A stretch of DNA of 64,000 bases from Leishmania martiniquensis (Eukaryota > Euglenozoa > Kinetoplastea > Trypanosomatida > Trypanosomatidae), in the NCBI RefSeq assembly GCF_017916325.1, contig NC_090137.1, positions 62,001 through 126,000 of the forward strand. The letters run 5' to 3'. Below, piece by piece: positions 1 through 9,984 of the stretch (its first letter is position 1; every line of letters begins with the position of its first letter). A program made the translations under genes and the position numbers. The notes beneath the pieces were generated by a model. That model was not told the origin of the DNA, made no database searches, and worked only from the letters and a program-made list of their open reading frames with translations.

Positions 1-718
1 AGAGAGAGAGAGACACACAGCTGTGATGACTCTCCCCGCGTGCCCGATCACAGCAGCATCAACGGCAAGACAGCGGAGGAGAGAAGCGAGGAGGAGGGCG
101 AAAGTTATGGCTGATACGGTGCCTCTTCCATGTTGCTTACTGGCACAGAATGGAGCATGGAAAGGGGCCTGCTCCAGGGACGGTAACTCTTTGCACCGAC
201 GAGGAGGGGTGACACCGCCATGGTGCACAGCTGTGTTATGTTCCGAAATGTCCGCCGTGTACGCATTATGCAGACAACGGAGGCGAGCACAGGCGCACGC
301 GCCCGTGGCATCTGTAACAGCACTCAACACGCACGTACGTGCGCACGCGCGGTGCCAGTGTACGTTTACTCTCTCTCTTGCTCAGGAGAGAGACACACAT
401 ACAGCACAGAGAGCTGTACAGCTTGTGGTGCCGCTTTCCGTACCCCGGCTACTCGCCCCCCCTGTCGCCCTCCTCCTCCTGCCTTTAGCTTCCGCCTTCC
501 TCATCCTGGCGGAGGTGCGACTGACGCCTTCTCTCCGTTCGTCGTGTGCACACTTCCGCAGGCTGCTAGAGTGCGGCAGTCCCCACAGAGAGTTCAGCGG
601 CATAACAGAAATTTCGTCTGTCACCGGCAGTACGCCACTGCGCATACGCCTCTGTCCACTCCCCACCCGCATAGCCGACGGAGCCCACGCGGCGTCGTTA
701 TCACCACTACGAGAAGGG
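1..718. other. 3' flank of the COG1-like gene; no gene seen
   Basis: This segment lies downstream of the COG1-like stop codon in the direction of transcription and begins with a short GA/CA simple repeat. The open frames on both strands are arginine-, proline- and serine-rich and have no recognisable domain. It probably holds the 3' untranslated region and part of the next intergenic spacer. Confidence 0.5.
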
Positions 719-3700
719 TCAACTCGTGCCCCACAACTGATTCCACCCTCGTTGGGTGGTGCCCCAGAGTGAGCTGGCTGCAGCCACCGCCGAGATCGAG
801 CCAGCTGGGGCAGCAGCACCGCCTTCCGACGCCACGCCTGCTGCGCCGACGCCGCCAAGCATCCATGTAGCTGCTCCGTCATACACGCCAGTGGCAGGGT
901 ATATGAATGAGGGCATGCGAGCACCCCATCCGCCCCCCGTCGCGGCAGCCACTGCTGACGAAGGACTGCCAAAACGAAAGGACGCAGTCGGCGGCACGCC
1001 CGTGGCCGAAGCGGGGGAGGGCGGAGGCGGATTCAACGCCGATGCCGTTGGGGGCAGAGGCGGATAGCTCTGCGGGGCAAGGGCCGCAGCCGTGGACGGC
1101 GCGCCGCCGGCCCCCATAGATGCGGCGGCAGCGATCGCCGCATTCGACGACACCGCGATCGGCAGTAGCGCCAATCGGTCAACTTGCTCGCGCGGACGGA
1201 AAAGCCGCTCAGTCGGCAGCGCGGCAGCATCCACACCGCCAGCGACGGCAAATGATTTTGATGCGGCAGCGGCAGCCACCGAGGGGCCACGGCACGAGTC
1301 GCCGCTGCCTGTGTCGCCCGAGCTGGCATGACGCGGCGCCTCGCTGCGCACCACCCACAGAAGCGCACTTGCCGAGATGAACTGACGGTACGCAGCGATA
1401 ACGAGAGGAGTCCCGCTGCGCCATCGCACCGGATCGCACGTGCTCTCAAGGTGGCGGACGACGCGACGCAACGGCCCGTCTGCAACACACGCTGCGGCAT
1501 CGACCCCAGCCCCACCGATACCCGCGTCGGAGGAAAAGAGCGTCTTGGCCGGTGAGTCCGCTCCTCGCGAGAGGAGCCCGGCACTGTTGCCACAGAGGTC
1601 GCCGCTGCGATCACCGTCGCCTGCGTCCTCCCGCCCTGCGCACCACACAGACGAGGTGAAAAGTACGTCCATATACCACTGCAGTCTCACGTCGTCTGCC
1701 TGGCTCTGAGTGGCGACAGTGGCGGCATTAGCGGCAGCCGCACCGCGTCCCTTCTGCAGCCCACAGGCAACCTCGGGAGGTGCACCGCCGCCGCTCTCGC
1801 GCGCTGAATTGATGAGGCGGCCCAGCTCGCTCTCGTAGAAGGCAGCCGACGCTTCGGCAAGACGTGCCCTCACTTGCTGCTGCTCCTTCTTCGTCACCAG
1901 TGCGCACATGCAGCATCCGCTTGCACTGCTAAGCCTCCCCAAAGCTGCCGCTGAGGCGGTGGCACCCTGCTCGTGGCCTGATGCAGTGGCGACGCCGGCT
2001 GGGGCCCCAGTGGGGGGCTCGAACGTCATGAGCGACTCGGACGAGTCGGTAAACACACTTGGCGCACCGTACAGCGCCTGGTGGAGATGCCGCATTACCG
2101 TCTGGGTGAGTGTCATGACGGCAGGAGTGGGCCGCGCAGGATAGGCGACCCCGCCACTCTCGCTGGCACAGTCGTCATGCAATGCAGCCTCGCCAACCAT
2201 TCGCACACGCATCCACGCGGCCGAATCCACCACGTATGTTGTTCGGCGCAGTACTGCACCGGAACGGCGAGACGCTGCCGAGCGCCCCGACTCTTCCTCT
2301 CCGCTCTCACAGGCCCATGGCAGCGGGGCGTAGGCCTGCTGGAGGGCCGCTCGATAGAAATGGATGAGCATATCCTGCCAAGGCGCCTGAGCTCGTTTGT
2401 ATAGATCCTCTGCCTCAGCGCAGAGCTGCCGCACCCTCGCTGCCTCGCTGGGCAGAGCTGCCATCTGCAGTCGCTGCAACACCACCAAGTACACACGCAA
2501 TAGCAAAGAAAGCTCGTAGCTGTGAACCACAGTCGCATTTATCCCGCTTGGGGTCGCGTCCGTCTTTGCGTTGCGCAGCTGCGCCGCTGCACGGTGAAGC
2601 GCGTCCTCTAGCCATCCTACGATGCGCATGCGTAGCGGCGGCGGCGGCGTTGACGGCAATGATACAGCGCAGCTATCGCTCACCGATATCGGCACTGCGG
2701 CAGTTTGCGCCTGCACCGCGTCTACGAGGGTCGAAAGACAGCAGTGCAGCAGCTCGGCTGCGTGGCCATTCATGTGAAGAGGACCAGGCTCGGGCAAGCT
2801 AGCCGTATCGTGCTCAGCATGGCTACAGCTTGCTTCCCACCTCGGAAATAGCACGTCGCGCATGCCGCTCAAGATTTTCGCGATCTCTGCCTGCTGAGAG
2901 GCGCTCAGTCCAGCGCTGGCTGCCGCCGCATGAAGCGCCTGCTGCGGCTGCTCCGACTCCTTTGTGTAGGTCGCGCCGCACATGGCTGAGAAAGGTAGTT
3001 GCGCCGCTCGGCATGCTGCCCGGCCCCATTCTAGTCCCTCCTCACAGAAAATGCCTTCGCCTACTGACGGGCGGAGCGACCTATGCGTTCTGTCATCAGT
3101 CTCCGTTGCTGTTCGTGGCCAAAAGCGGTCCCAGCAGATGCCGATCATCGCAGACAGATGGCTCCCCCGGTGGGCTCCGCGTCCACCGTTGCCGCCGCCC
3201 GGCAGCGAGGGAGGACTGCCAGTCAAGCTTTGAGCTGATCCCTGCTCCGTCTTGGCGTCATTTTCTCCTTCGGTTCCCGAAAACGTGCCCGCCTCGTCGG
3301 CTCTACTGAAGGAGTCCCCAGACGATAGCGCATGCAGGCGAAGTACGGAACAGAGCGCCAGCCACGTTTGCTCCAGCGATGCTGCAGCAGTGCTGCTGTG
3401 GTACACTGGCCCGCGTACGTGGGGGCTGCTTACGCCATGCCCAAGCGCTGTGCTGCTGACCTCTTCGCGGCCCTGCAGCATGCGGAGGGCAGAAGCTACC
3501 AGGCCCTGAGAGATACAGGCGTCCACAAAGCCCACAGAATCCAAGGCAACGGCCACGCACCGCTCCAGTGCCGCGTCCACCGTTGACTGCTCCATGACCT
3601 CCCACCACCGCGCCGCATCGACAGCGGTCCATGTTTGCCCTAAGCCAGAAAAACTTAATGGCGCCTCACCGTCCGATATCCCTGACTGTGAACTGTGCCC

Positions 3701-6619
3701 CACACGATGATGTAGCAGTCGTCGCAGAGCGTCGCGTACCGCGTGCCTCGCAGGCGTGGTATCTGAGCTACGATGACCCTCCTTGTACGCCGCCAGCGCC
3801 ACAGGATCGCGCGCGAGCAGTACCACCAACGACGAAACACACGGAGCGAGCAGCTCTTGGCACACGAGCCGCAGCGGTGATAGCAGGTCTGCTGCTCCTG
3901 AGGCAGCCGGCGTGCCTCTCCTTCCTGCAGAATCTGCGCACGCGGAATACAAATACTCGCGTACAGTCGCAGATGACGCGCCGCTGGCCTGCAGCGCGTC
4001 TACAGTGTTCACGCTCGCCCGGAGTAGCTCAACATACGCACGCCTTCGAGCCACCGCGGCTGACGGAGACGTCACCCCAGGTGCCACCTGGGCCACTGAG
4101 AAGCTATACAGGTCGCGCACCGGCGTCATCAGCGAGCCATCGCTGGCCACGAGAGGTGGCACCGTTCTGGCCTCCGTCGCCGTGGGAGAGGTGATTGACG
4201 TGCCGCCAGAGTCCCCAGCGGCATCGCTGGGGAGGACGCACCTGCTGGCATTGCGCAGCCTCCACTCCATCAACTCTTCAAGCGACCGCACGCCAGCAAC
4301 ATTGGCAGGAGTCGTGAGTAAGGACTCCTCACCGCCTTGACGCGTAGCAGCACCAACGCCGGCGCAGTGGTCAGAGACCCAGAGGTGGTCTCCTGAGGTC
4401 GCCTCATCCGCCAAACAGACGTGCTGCAGCAGTCGTAGAACCGCTGTTTCTTCATCGAGAGCCTCTGGCGCTGAGGATGCCTCTACGGAGGCAGCTCGTA
4501 CGAGATCAATGTAGTCGGCGAAGGCGCGAAGTAGATACGAGAGGCCCGAGAAACACCGCAGGGCCCAAGCCGTGTTGGGCATTCCGTTGCCTGCTGCAGC
4601 GCGGGTCGATTTCGCCGTTTGGGGGCGGTCAGCTGCAGCCGTCGCCACCCCAAGCGCCATTAAGTGCGTGTCCGTTGCAAAGACACTCGCGTTACGGGGG
4701 GCCGTGGAGGGTAAAGATGGCGCCGCATCACCCTCAGCGGTGCTGCCATTTGATTTGCGGCTCGCAGCCGCGACGATGCTCCGATCTCCAGCGCAGCCGT
4801 CAGGGAGGGGAGAGGGCGGCTGCGCCGCTGCGCTCGGTGAGCTGGCGCGCAGACACGACGGAGTCATAGCGCCCCACCGCATCGCATTCAGTTGACTCTC
4901 GCGCAGCAACAGGACAGCCAAAAACGCCAGCAGTGTACGGCACGGATCAGCAGCACGAGGCGGTATTATCTTATCGACGGCCGTGTGACCAACGTCCGCA
5001 GAGGCGAGCGGGGTGCCCTCGTACATGACCCTCAATACGATGGCTTGCACGTCACCTGAGGCTAATTGAAGCAGCGCATTCGCAGCGCTATCAAGTGGAA
5101 TGTGTGCCGCAGTCGATGCAGCAGGCTCCGTGACTTGCACTGCTGGCAGCAGCGCACGCTTTGGGGATAGTGCCGCGCCTGGTGCACACGCCGCCAGGGC
5201 ACTGACAAGCGTGGGGGAGTCGCGAAGAGCGCGCACAGCGCCGTGGCATTGTGCAAAGATCACCCACACATAGACTAAACAGCGACTCTCTGCAGCTCGA
5301 ATGGCCTGGGCCTCCCGTGAGGACTCCGTTACCTCAGTTCCGGAGGGCTCTCTTGACATGCGTTGGGCAAGTCGACCCCTCTTCTCTGCCAGACACGCGT
5401 AATTGTCAGCAGCTCGGCGCAGACGCTGCAATATCAGCTTGACAAGTCGCACCTCAAGGGTGGTCGCTCTTCGCTCCAGGTCCGCCACCCACAGCGGCGG
5501 TCGCTTGGCGACGCTCGTGCGCTGAGCGCCTAAACGGGCGAGCACATCTGAAGATGCGGTGGAGGCATCGCCGGCGCTCGTGGAAGCCTTTACAACGTCG
5601 TTGACGCCCGCGTACACGCGAAGGGAAGCCTGCACCCGGCTCAGGCGGCGCGCAAGACGGAGCAGGGGTAGGTCACGCTCCAAGGAGCAGAGAATGTCCT
5701 CACGTTTCTTTCGGCTTACAGCATCGCTTGCAGCCGTACCTTTTGCGGCGTTGACCGTCTGGTGCGCATCGTGGCTTTTCAACACCTTATCGCATTGGCG
5801 CGCGCGAAGTGGCAAGGACGCGAGCGTGCTCGAGTTCGCAAGAAGACTCCGCAGCTCGGCATCCACTGCGTTCGCTGCGCCCGCCGCCATCGCGGCCGCT
5901 GCTGAGGCTAGAGACATGCAATCCAGGTGCAATGCCTGCAGCTCATCCTCCAACCACATTCGCTGCGCCTCCGCAGCACTCGTGCTCATGCCTTCGTCTA
6001 CGAGAGCATTGCATGACGTTCCTGCATGGCTCGCGTGAGCTGGCATCACGTAGGGAAAAGGCAACTCCACTATCGGCAGCGCCGGCATGGGATGAACATC
6101 CGGCCGCTTCACACTCGCGCCATAGCCCTCCTTCGCAGCAGCCGCGGCCGATTCCGCGTCACAACCCCCTTTCTCCCACACGCCGCCGCTGTTCGCCGTG
6201 TACCCTTTCGTCACCGACCGGCGCAACGGTGCAGCGATCGAGGCGCTGTTGGTGCTAATGGTAGTCGTCGTAGATGCAGCCGCTACTACGCACCGCCGTC
6301 GCCGGCGACGTGCGGAGAACCACGACGACGGTAGAAGCGGCTCGGCGTCCATCTCGGTGTTGCCGCGTCCATCAACATCTTGCGCCGCAGCTACACGCTC
6401 CATCGCCTCCTCGATGGCGAGGATGTCCGCGCAGTCTCGCTCCATCCCCACAACGCCATCACAGGCGTTGAGGAGATCGCGATAGGAGTTACCAATAATG
6501 GCGCGAAGGTCGTGCTGGTTGGCCTCGATGCTCCGTGTGACAGTGGAGAGGTAGTGAAGGGACTCCTCCACATCATTCTGGCGGAGGATGCGTCGCACCT
6601 CCTGCGCAGCCTCCTCCAT
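719..6619 (-). CDS. COG1: COG1-like subunit of the conserved oligomeric Golgi complex
   Basis: This 1966-residue protein probably belongs to the COG tether, which captures retrograde vesicles and keeps glycosyltransferases in the Golgi. The evidence is the first ~80 residues: an amphipathic helix followed by a stretch with SYRDLLNACDGVVGMERD at about residues 45-62. It matches the Vps51/COG1 N-terminal signature, in which a YRDLI/YRDLL core precedes a helix with a conserved Met and small residues. The rest is alanine- and serine-rich with alternating helical and low-complexity parts. The C-terminal ~300 residues are rich in Ala, Gly, Pro and Ser. The start is a true ATG at 6617-6619 and the stop a TGA at 719-721. 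It is far longer than animal COG1 (about 980 residues), mainly through disordered insertions. No signal peptide or membrane segment is evident, which fits a peripheral complex. It is the last gene in the transcriptional direction, after the glycosyltransferase array. Vps51 or another CATCHR-family subunit is the alternative. Confidence 0.6.
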   Translation of the reverse strand: MEEAAQEVRRILRQNDVEESLHYLSTVTRSIEANQHDLRAIIGNSYRDLLNACDGVVGMERDCADILAIEEAMERVAAAQDVDGRGNTEMDAEPLLPSSWFSARRRRRRCVVAAASTTTTISTNSASIAAPLRRSVTKGYTANSGGVWEKGGCDAESAAAAAKEGYGASVKRPDVHPMPALPIVELPFPYVMPAHASHAGTSCNALVDEGMSTSAAEAQRMWLEDELQALHLDCMSLASAAAAMAAGAANAVDAELRSLLANSSTLASLPLRARQCDKVLKSHDAHQTVNAAKGTAASDAVSRKKREDILCSLERDLPLLRLARRLSRVQASLRVYAGVNDVVKASTSAGDASTASSDVLARLGAQRTSVAKRPPLWVADLERRATTLEVRLVKLILQRLRRAADNYACLAEKRGRLAQRMSREPSGTEVTESSREAQAIRAAESRCLVYVWVIFAQCHGAVRALRDSPTLVSALAACAPGAALSPKRALLPAVQVTEPAASTAAHIPLDSAANALLQLASGDVQAIVLRVMYEGTPLASADVGHTAVDKIIPPRAADPCRTLLAFLAVLLLRESQLNAMRWGAMTPSCLRASSPSAAAQPPSPLPDGCAGDRSIVAAASRKSNGSTAEGDAAPSLPSTAPRNASVFATDTHLMALGVATAAADRPQTAKSTRAAAGNGMPNTAWALRCFSGLSYLLRAFADYIDLVRAASVEASSAPEALDEETAVLRLLQHVCLADEATSGDHLWVSDHCAGVGAATRQGGEESLLTTPANVAGVRSLEELMEWRLRNASRCVLPSDAAGDSGGTSITSPTATEARTVPPLVASDGSLMTPVRDLYSFSVAQVAPGVTSPSAAVARRRAYVELLRASVNTVDALQASGASSATVREYLYSACADSAGRRGTPAASGAADLLSPLRLVCQELLAPCVSSLVVLLARDPVALAAYKEGHRSSDTTPARHAVRDALRRLLHHRVGHSSQSGISDGEAPLSFSGLGQTWTAVDAARWWEVMEQSTVDAALERCVAVALDSVGFVDACISQGLVASALRMLQGREEVSSTALGHGVSSPHVRGPVYHSSTAAASLEQTWLALCSVLRLHALSSGDSFSRADEAGTFSGTEGENDAKTEQGSAQSLTGSPPSLPGGGNGGRGAHRGSHLSAMIGICWDRFWPRTATETDDRTHRSLRPSVGEGIFCEEGLEWGRAACRAAQLPFSAMCGATYTKESEQPQQALHAAAASAGLSASQQAEIAKILSGMRDVLFPRWEASCSHAEHDTASLPEPGPLHMNGHAAELLHCCLSTLVDAVQAQTAAVPISVSDSCAVSLPSTPPPPLRMRIVGWLEDALHRAAAQLRNAKTDATPSGINATVVHSYELSLLLRVYLVVLQRLQMAALPSEAARVRQLCAEAEDLYKRAQAPWQDMLIHFYRAALQQAYAPLPWACESGEEESGRSAASRRSGAVLRRTTYVVDSAAWMRVRMVGEAALHDDCASESGGVAYPARPTPAVMTLTQTVMRHLHQALYGAPSVFTDSSESLMTFEPPTGAPAGVATASGHEQGATASAAALGRLSSASGCCMCALVTKKEQQQVRARLAEASAAFYESELGRLINSARESGGGAPPEVACGLQKGRGAAAANAATVATQSQADDVRLQWYMDVLFTSSVWCAGREDAGDGDRSGDLCGNSAGLLSRGADSPAKTLFSSDAGIGGAGVDAAACVADGPLRRVVRHLESTCDPVRWRSGTPLVIAAYRQFISASALLWVVRSEAPRHASSGDTGSGDSCRGPSVAAAAASKSFAVAGGVDAAALPTERLFRPREQVDRLALLPIAVSSNAAIAAAASMGAGGAPSTAAALAPQSYPPLPPTASALNPPPPSPASATGVPPTASFRFGSPSSAVAAATGGGWGARMPSFIYPATGVYDGAATWMLGGVGAAGVASEGGAAAPAGSISAVAAASSLWGTTQRGWNQLWGTS

Positions 6620-6893
6620 TGTGAGTAACGGGGTGCTTCCTTCCGCTGCTCCTCTAGTACAGTTCGCCTCTCTGCCCAGCCAGAGCTCAGCAGTAGCGGG
6701 CGACTCAGCGATGCACGTGCTCGCCTCGCGGTAAGTAGGAGCTTGTCCTATTTAAAAAAAAAAATATATATATATAACGTGGTGCGAGGCACCTCTGTGC
6801 CCAGCAAGGGTGCGCTCTTCCCAGCACCGCAACTTGGGGGTGAGTGAAAACGCGCCGACAGATGGGGGAGGGGAGGGGACGAAGCGCGTTCGC

Positions 6894-6930
6894 CTAAGGC
6901 AACACAAAAAGGTGCGGGAGGGGAAGAAAA
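6894..6930 (-). promoter_or_regulatory. candidate trans-splice acceptor for the COG1-like gene
   Basis: On the minus strand a C/T-rich tract (about 6930-6905) is followed by the first AG at 6895-6894, about 275 bases before the COG1-like ATG. A second, purer pyrimidine tract at 7076-7033 with its first AG at 7014-7013 is an alternative. Pyrimidine tract plus AG is the usual spliced-leader acceptor in trypanosomatids. Which one is used cannot be decided from the sequence. Confidence 0.35.
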
Positions 6931-7659
6931 GCGCTCGCACTCAGTGCAGGCAAGGATGTCGGTACCAGCGGAGTGAGCGGGACGCAGGCAAAGAGAGCGA
7001 TCCTACAGTTTTCTATGTGCGCCACACCCAACAATAGAAAAAAGAAAGAAACGGAAGGGAGAATAGAGGAGAAGAGCTACGCAGTTGTCACGAGCATCTC
7101 TGCGTATCGCCAAAGGTAGAAAGTCGGGACGTCACTGGCAGCAGCCGGCGCTGGCTTGGCGGCGCATCGTTCGCGCACCCTCTCCGCCCCCTACACAAGC
7201 AGAGGGCGTGCATTCGTTGAAGAAGTGCAGGCGTGAGAGCTGACGTCTCCAAAAGCGCACCCGCAGCGAAGCTGCAGCGATCTTTTACACAAGCCTACCA
7301 GCGACCTTTTTGGCCGCCATTCAGGCAGCGTTGAGCATACCCTGAAGAGGACGGACAGAAGAGGCAAGGTAGAGAGGGAAGCGATAGAGGCTCGCTCTGG
7401 TACCCTTTCACCTGTTCTCAGACGCTGCTGCTTCCTTGCTTGTTTTTTCTCCCATTTGCTTCTTCGCTTGGCTCTCTTGGACCTTCGCAGTCATGTCTCT
7501 CGTTAACCGGTGCATGCACCATCGCCCCCACCGGCTCCGTCGCATCTGCTAGAGCGGACAGCGAAGAGGTAAACCAGAAAAACAAAAGAGTGGTTGGAGC
7601 ACCTACGCCTAGACGTACAATCATGGATATGCATGCGCTCGATATCGGCATTTGCATGT

Positions 7660-7927
7660 ATATAAGTACACATACACATACACATATACGTATACATATA
7701 CGTATATGTGTATGTGTATGTGTATGTGTATGCACTACAGACAGAGTCAGTGTGTGTATTACGGTTTGCGTTACGTGTGCTGTCTGTCTGTCTGTGTGTC
7801 TGTCTGTCTGTGTGTATGTGTGTGCGTGTGTGCGTGGGTGCGTCTGCTCCACAGAGGCATAGACACCACGCACACACAGACACACAGACACAGACACACA
7901 GACAGACAGACAGACAGACAGACAGCA
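7660..7927. repeat. CA/GT and CAGA microsatellite cluster
   Basis: Consecutive simple repeats are visible: CACATA/TGTATG-type dinucleotide-rich runs (about 7665-7731), TCTG repeats (7780-7812), GT-rich sequence (7810-7840) and a CAGA run (7861-7925). The TCTG run and the CAGA run are complementary and about 50-100 bases apart, so a hairpin is possible. Such repeats are common between Leishmania genes. Confidence 0.8.
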
Positions 7928-8771
7928 CACGCCGAGAGATGGAGAGAGCGAGACGGGGGCAGCATTAGAGAAAGGGCAAAGATAAACGTTGGCAAATGAG
8001 AAGTGTCACAGTGTTGAGACGTCTTGCGTTCGTTTGTCTGTCAGACCAACTGAGTCGAACAGCACACGCATGAATGATCGCCTCCCCAGACTGGCCACGC
8101 GAAGTGAATACACACAAAAAAAAATGTGGGGAGAGTGAAGTAAGCGAGACACACACAAAAAAAAAAGACAGACAGACAGAGAGATAGAGAGAGAGGGGGG
8201 TGGCAATACAAAACGAAAAATGGGGACAAAAGTCGCTCATACAGTGATACTCACTTCAAAAGACTCAACGACGTTTTTTTTTCTTTCTGTATAAATACAA
8301 AAAGAAACATCTTTAAAAGCCCGATGGCGGGGGAAGGCTAATCGAATGAGAGATGTCAACAGAATGAAGAGGAGGAGGAGGAGGAGGGGGAAGAGAAGAG
8401 AAGAGAGAGAGAAAGAGTAAGGCCCGAGCACAGAATGGGCGAAGTGCCAAAGGGCCAGACAACGGCGGAAAAAGGGCGTAGCAGTCCATCTGCGGCGCTT
8501 GACAGCTAATCGCCCCCCCTCACCCACCCCGCCTTCACCCCCCCCACGATAGCAATTTGAAAAAAAAAAGACGAAACTTCCCTCGAGCAGACCATAAGCG
8601 AATGGGAGTTGATAAAAAGAAAAAGACTCTTCGATGTTGCAATGCTGAGTGAGACGCCCCTGAGCAGTCGCCACAAAAAGGCAGTGAGATACAGCTACGT
8701 GAGCCAACGCACCGCACGCCGCATCTTCGGCGGCCGCGGCGATTCCGCCCACCTGGCAAGCCCAGGCCATG

Positions 8772-9021
8772 CGCGCCCACAGCCGCTGAGCACCGCCCGC
8801 TGCCGTCGATGCCCTCACGCCTCTCGCGCCCCTGCACGCCGTGCGTGCCGGCAGCACACCATTCCAGCGGCGCCGGGCACCGCACGCACAGTCCTCGCAC
8901 CGGCGCCCGTACCACTCTGCTGCCTGGGGGGGGGGGGCTGCCGCCTGCGTCTCCCGCTTCCGGCGACGCCATCGAGGGGGACAGGGGCACGTGCACCGGC
9001 ACGGGCCGGCACGCGCCGGGG
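8772..9021. repeat. diverged copy of part of the alpha spacer
   Basis: About 250 bases here align along their whole length, by eye at roughly 90% identity, with 14207-14452 inside the first alpha spacer and with the matching part of the other four alpha copies. Shared landmarks are the CCGTCGATGCCCTCACGCC block, a G-run after CTGCCTGG, and CGCCATCGAGGGGGACAGG. The flanks on both sides are unrelated to the array. It is either a dispersed element (a degenerate SIDER-type retroposon is possible, but not shown) or the relic of a former array unit downstream of G1. Confidence 0.7.
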
Positions 9022-9984
9022 CAGGAGAGGCACTGTCACAGCCACATCGCAGCACCAGCGTTTCGCCCCACCCCACCTCCTGGAGTATCCACGCCTCCGA
9101 AAGGAGTTCGCTAGCCAAGCGGGAGGGAGACGAAGGCAGTGGGGGGGGTCACAACAAGGGAAGAAGAAGCGAGACGGATGAGAAAGCCAAACGGCGGAGT
9201 TCCGGGCAGAGACAGCACAGAGGAACCGTAACACACAGCCCCAGCAACGAGGTACCCATGCGCAGAGGCGAGCATAGAGGGGAAGGGTAACAGAGAGGGA
9301 GAGAGAGAGCACTGCAGAGAAGCGGAGATCCGCAGACACGCAACGATGCTAGTGATGACTCGCCACGCACCGATACAGAGAAGCGCGGCACCGCACCCGC
9401 CGCCACCAGAAAGCGCCAACGGCCACAGGGGCCTCTGCGACGAAAAAAAACGAGTCATTCGCGTCCTGCGTCGTCTGCATAGCTCCCGCGGCAGTCCCAA
9501 CCGCCGAATTGGGAAAGTGTAAGCTGAGAAAGAGAGCATGCACACACACAGCGCCACCGTCTCGTACACTCCTTTAACTTCTCCCACACAGCTAGGTCGT
9601 CAGCGTCCCACCGCTCTCCCCTCCCGATCCCCTCCACACCACCTCGTCACCCCGCACCGTAAAAGGCAAAAAAGCCCCAGCAGATGCCCTTCGCACACAC
9701 ACACACACATATCACGGAACCCACGATGGGGATGCAATGGAGAGCAGCACAGCTGACTCAGGAACGACTAAGCACAAGCCGCAATCACCTCTTTTCAAAA
9801 AATACGAACGGACACACACACACACGATACAGCACAGAGGGCTACTCCCCCTCCCCCTCCTTTCCCCCAATAGATGTGGCTATGAAGCAGCGAAAGGAAA
9901 AAATGGAAGAAACAAAAAAGCCACCACACAACGGATTCGGACCCGCAACACACTAATACGGCGATCGCCTTCTCCGTCTGACCC

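Larger units (their letters stand above)
6620..9984. other. intergenic region between COG1-like gene and GT31 array
   Basis: No convincing gene is seen in these 3.4 kb. The region holds a short TA repeat near 6763-6776, an extended CA/GT and CAGA/TCTG microsatellite cluster (7660-7927), several A-runs, and a 250-base element related to the array spacers (8772-9021). The longer open frames (for example on the minus strand at 8237-9118 and 9111-9587) are cysteine- and arginine-rich, follow the repeats and show no family signature. The right part should contain the 3' untranslated region of gene G1. Confidence 0.5.

Noticed and set aside
8237..9118. 293-codon minus-strand open frame
   Set aside because: It runs through A-runs and the alpha-like repeat, is rich in Cys, Arg and Phe, and matches no family; the same element in the array does not keep this frame.
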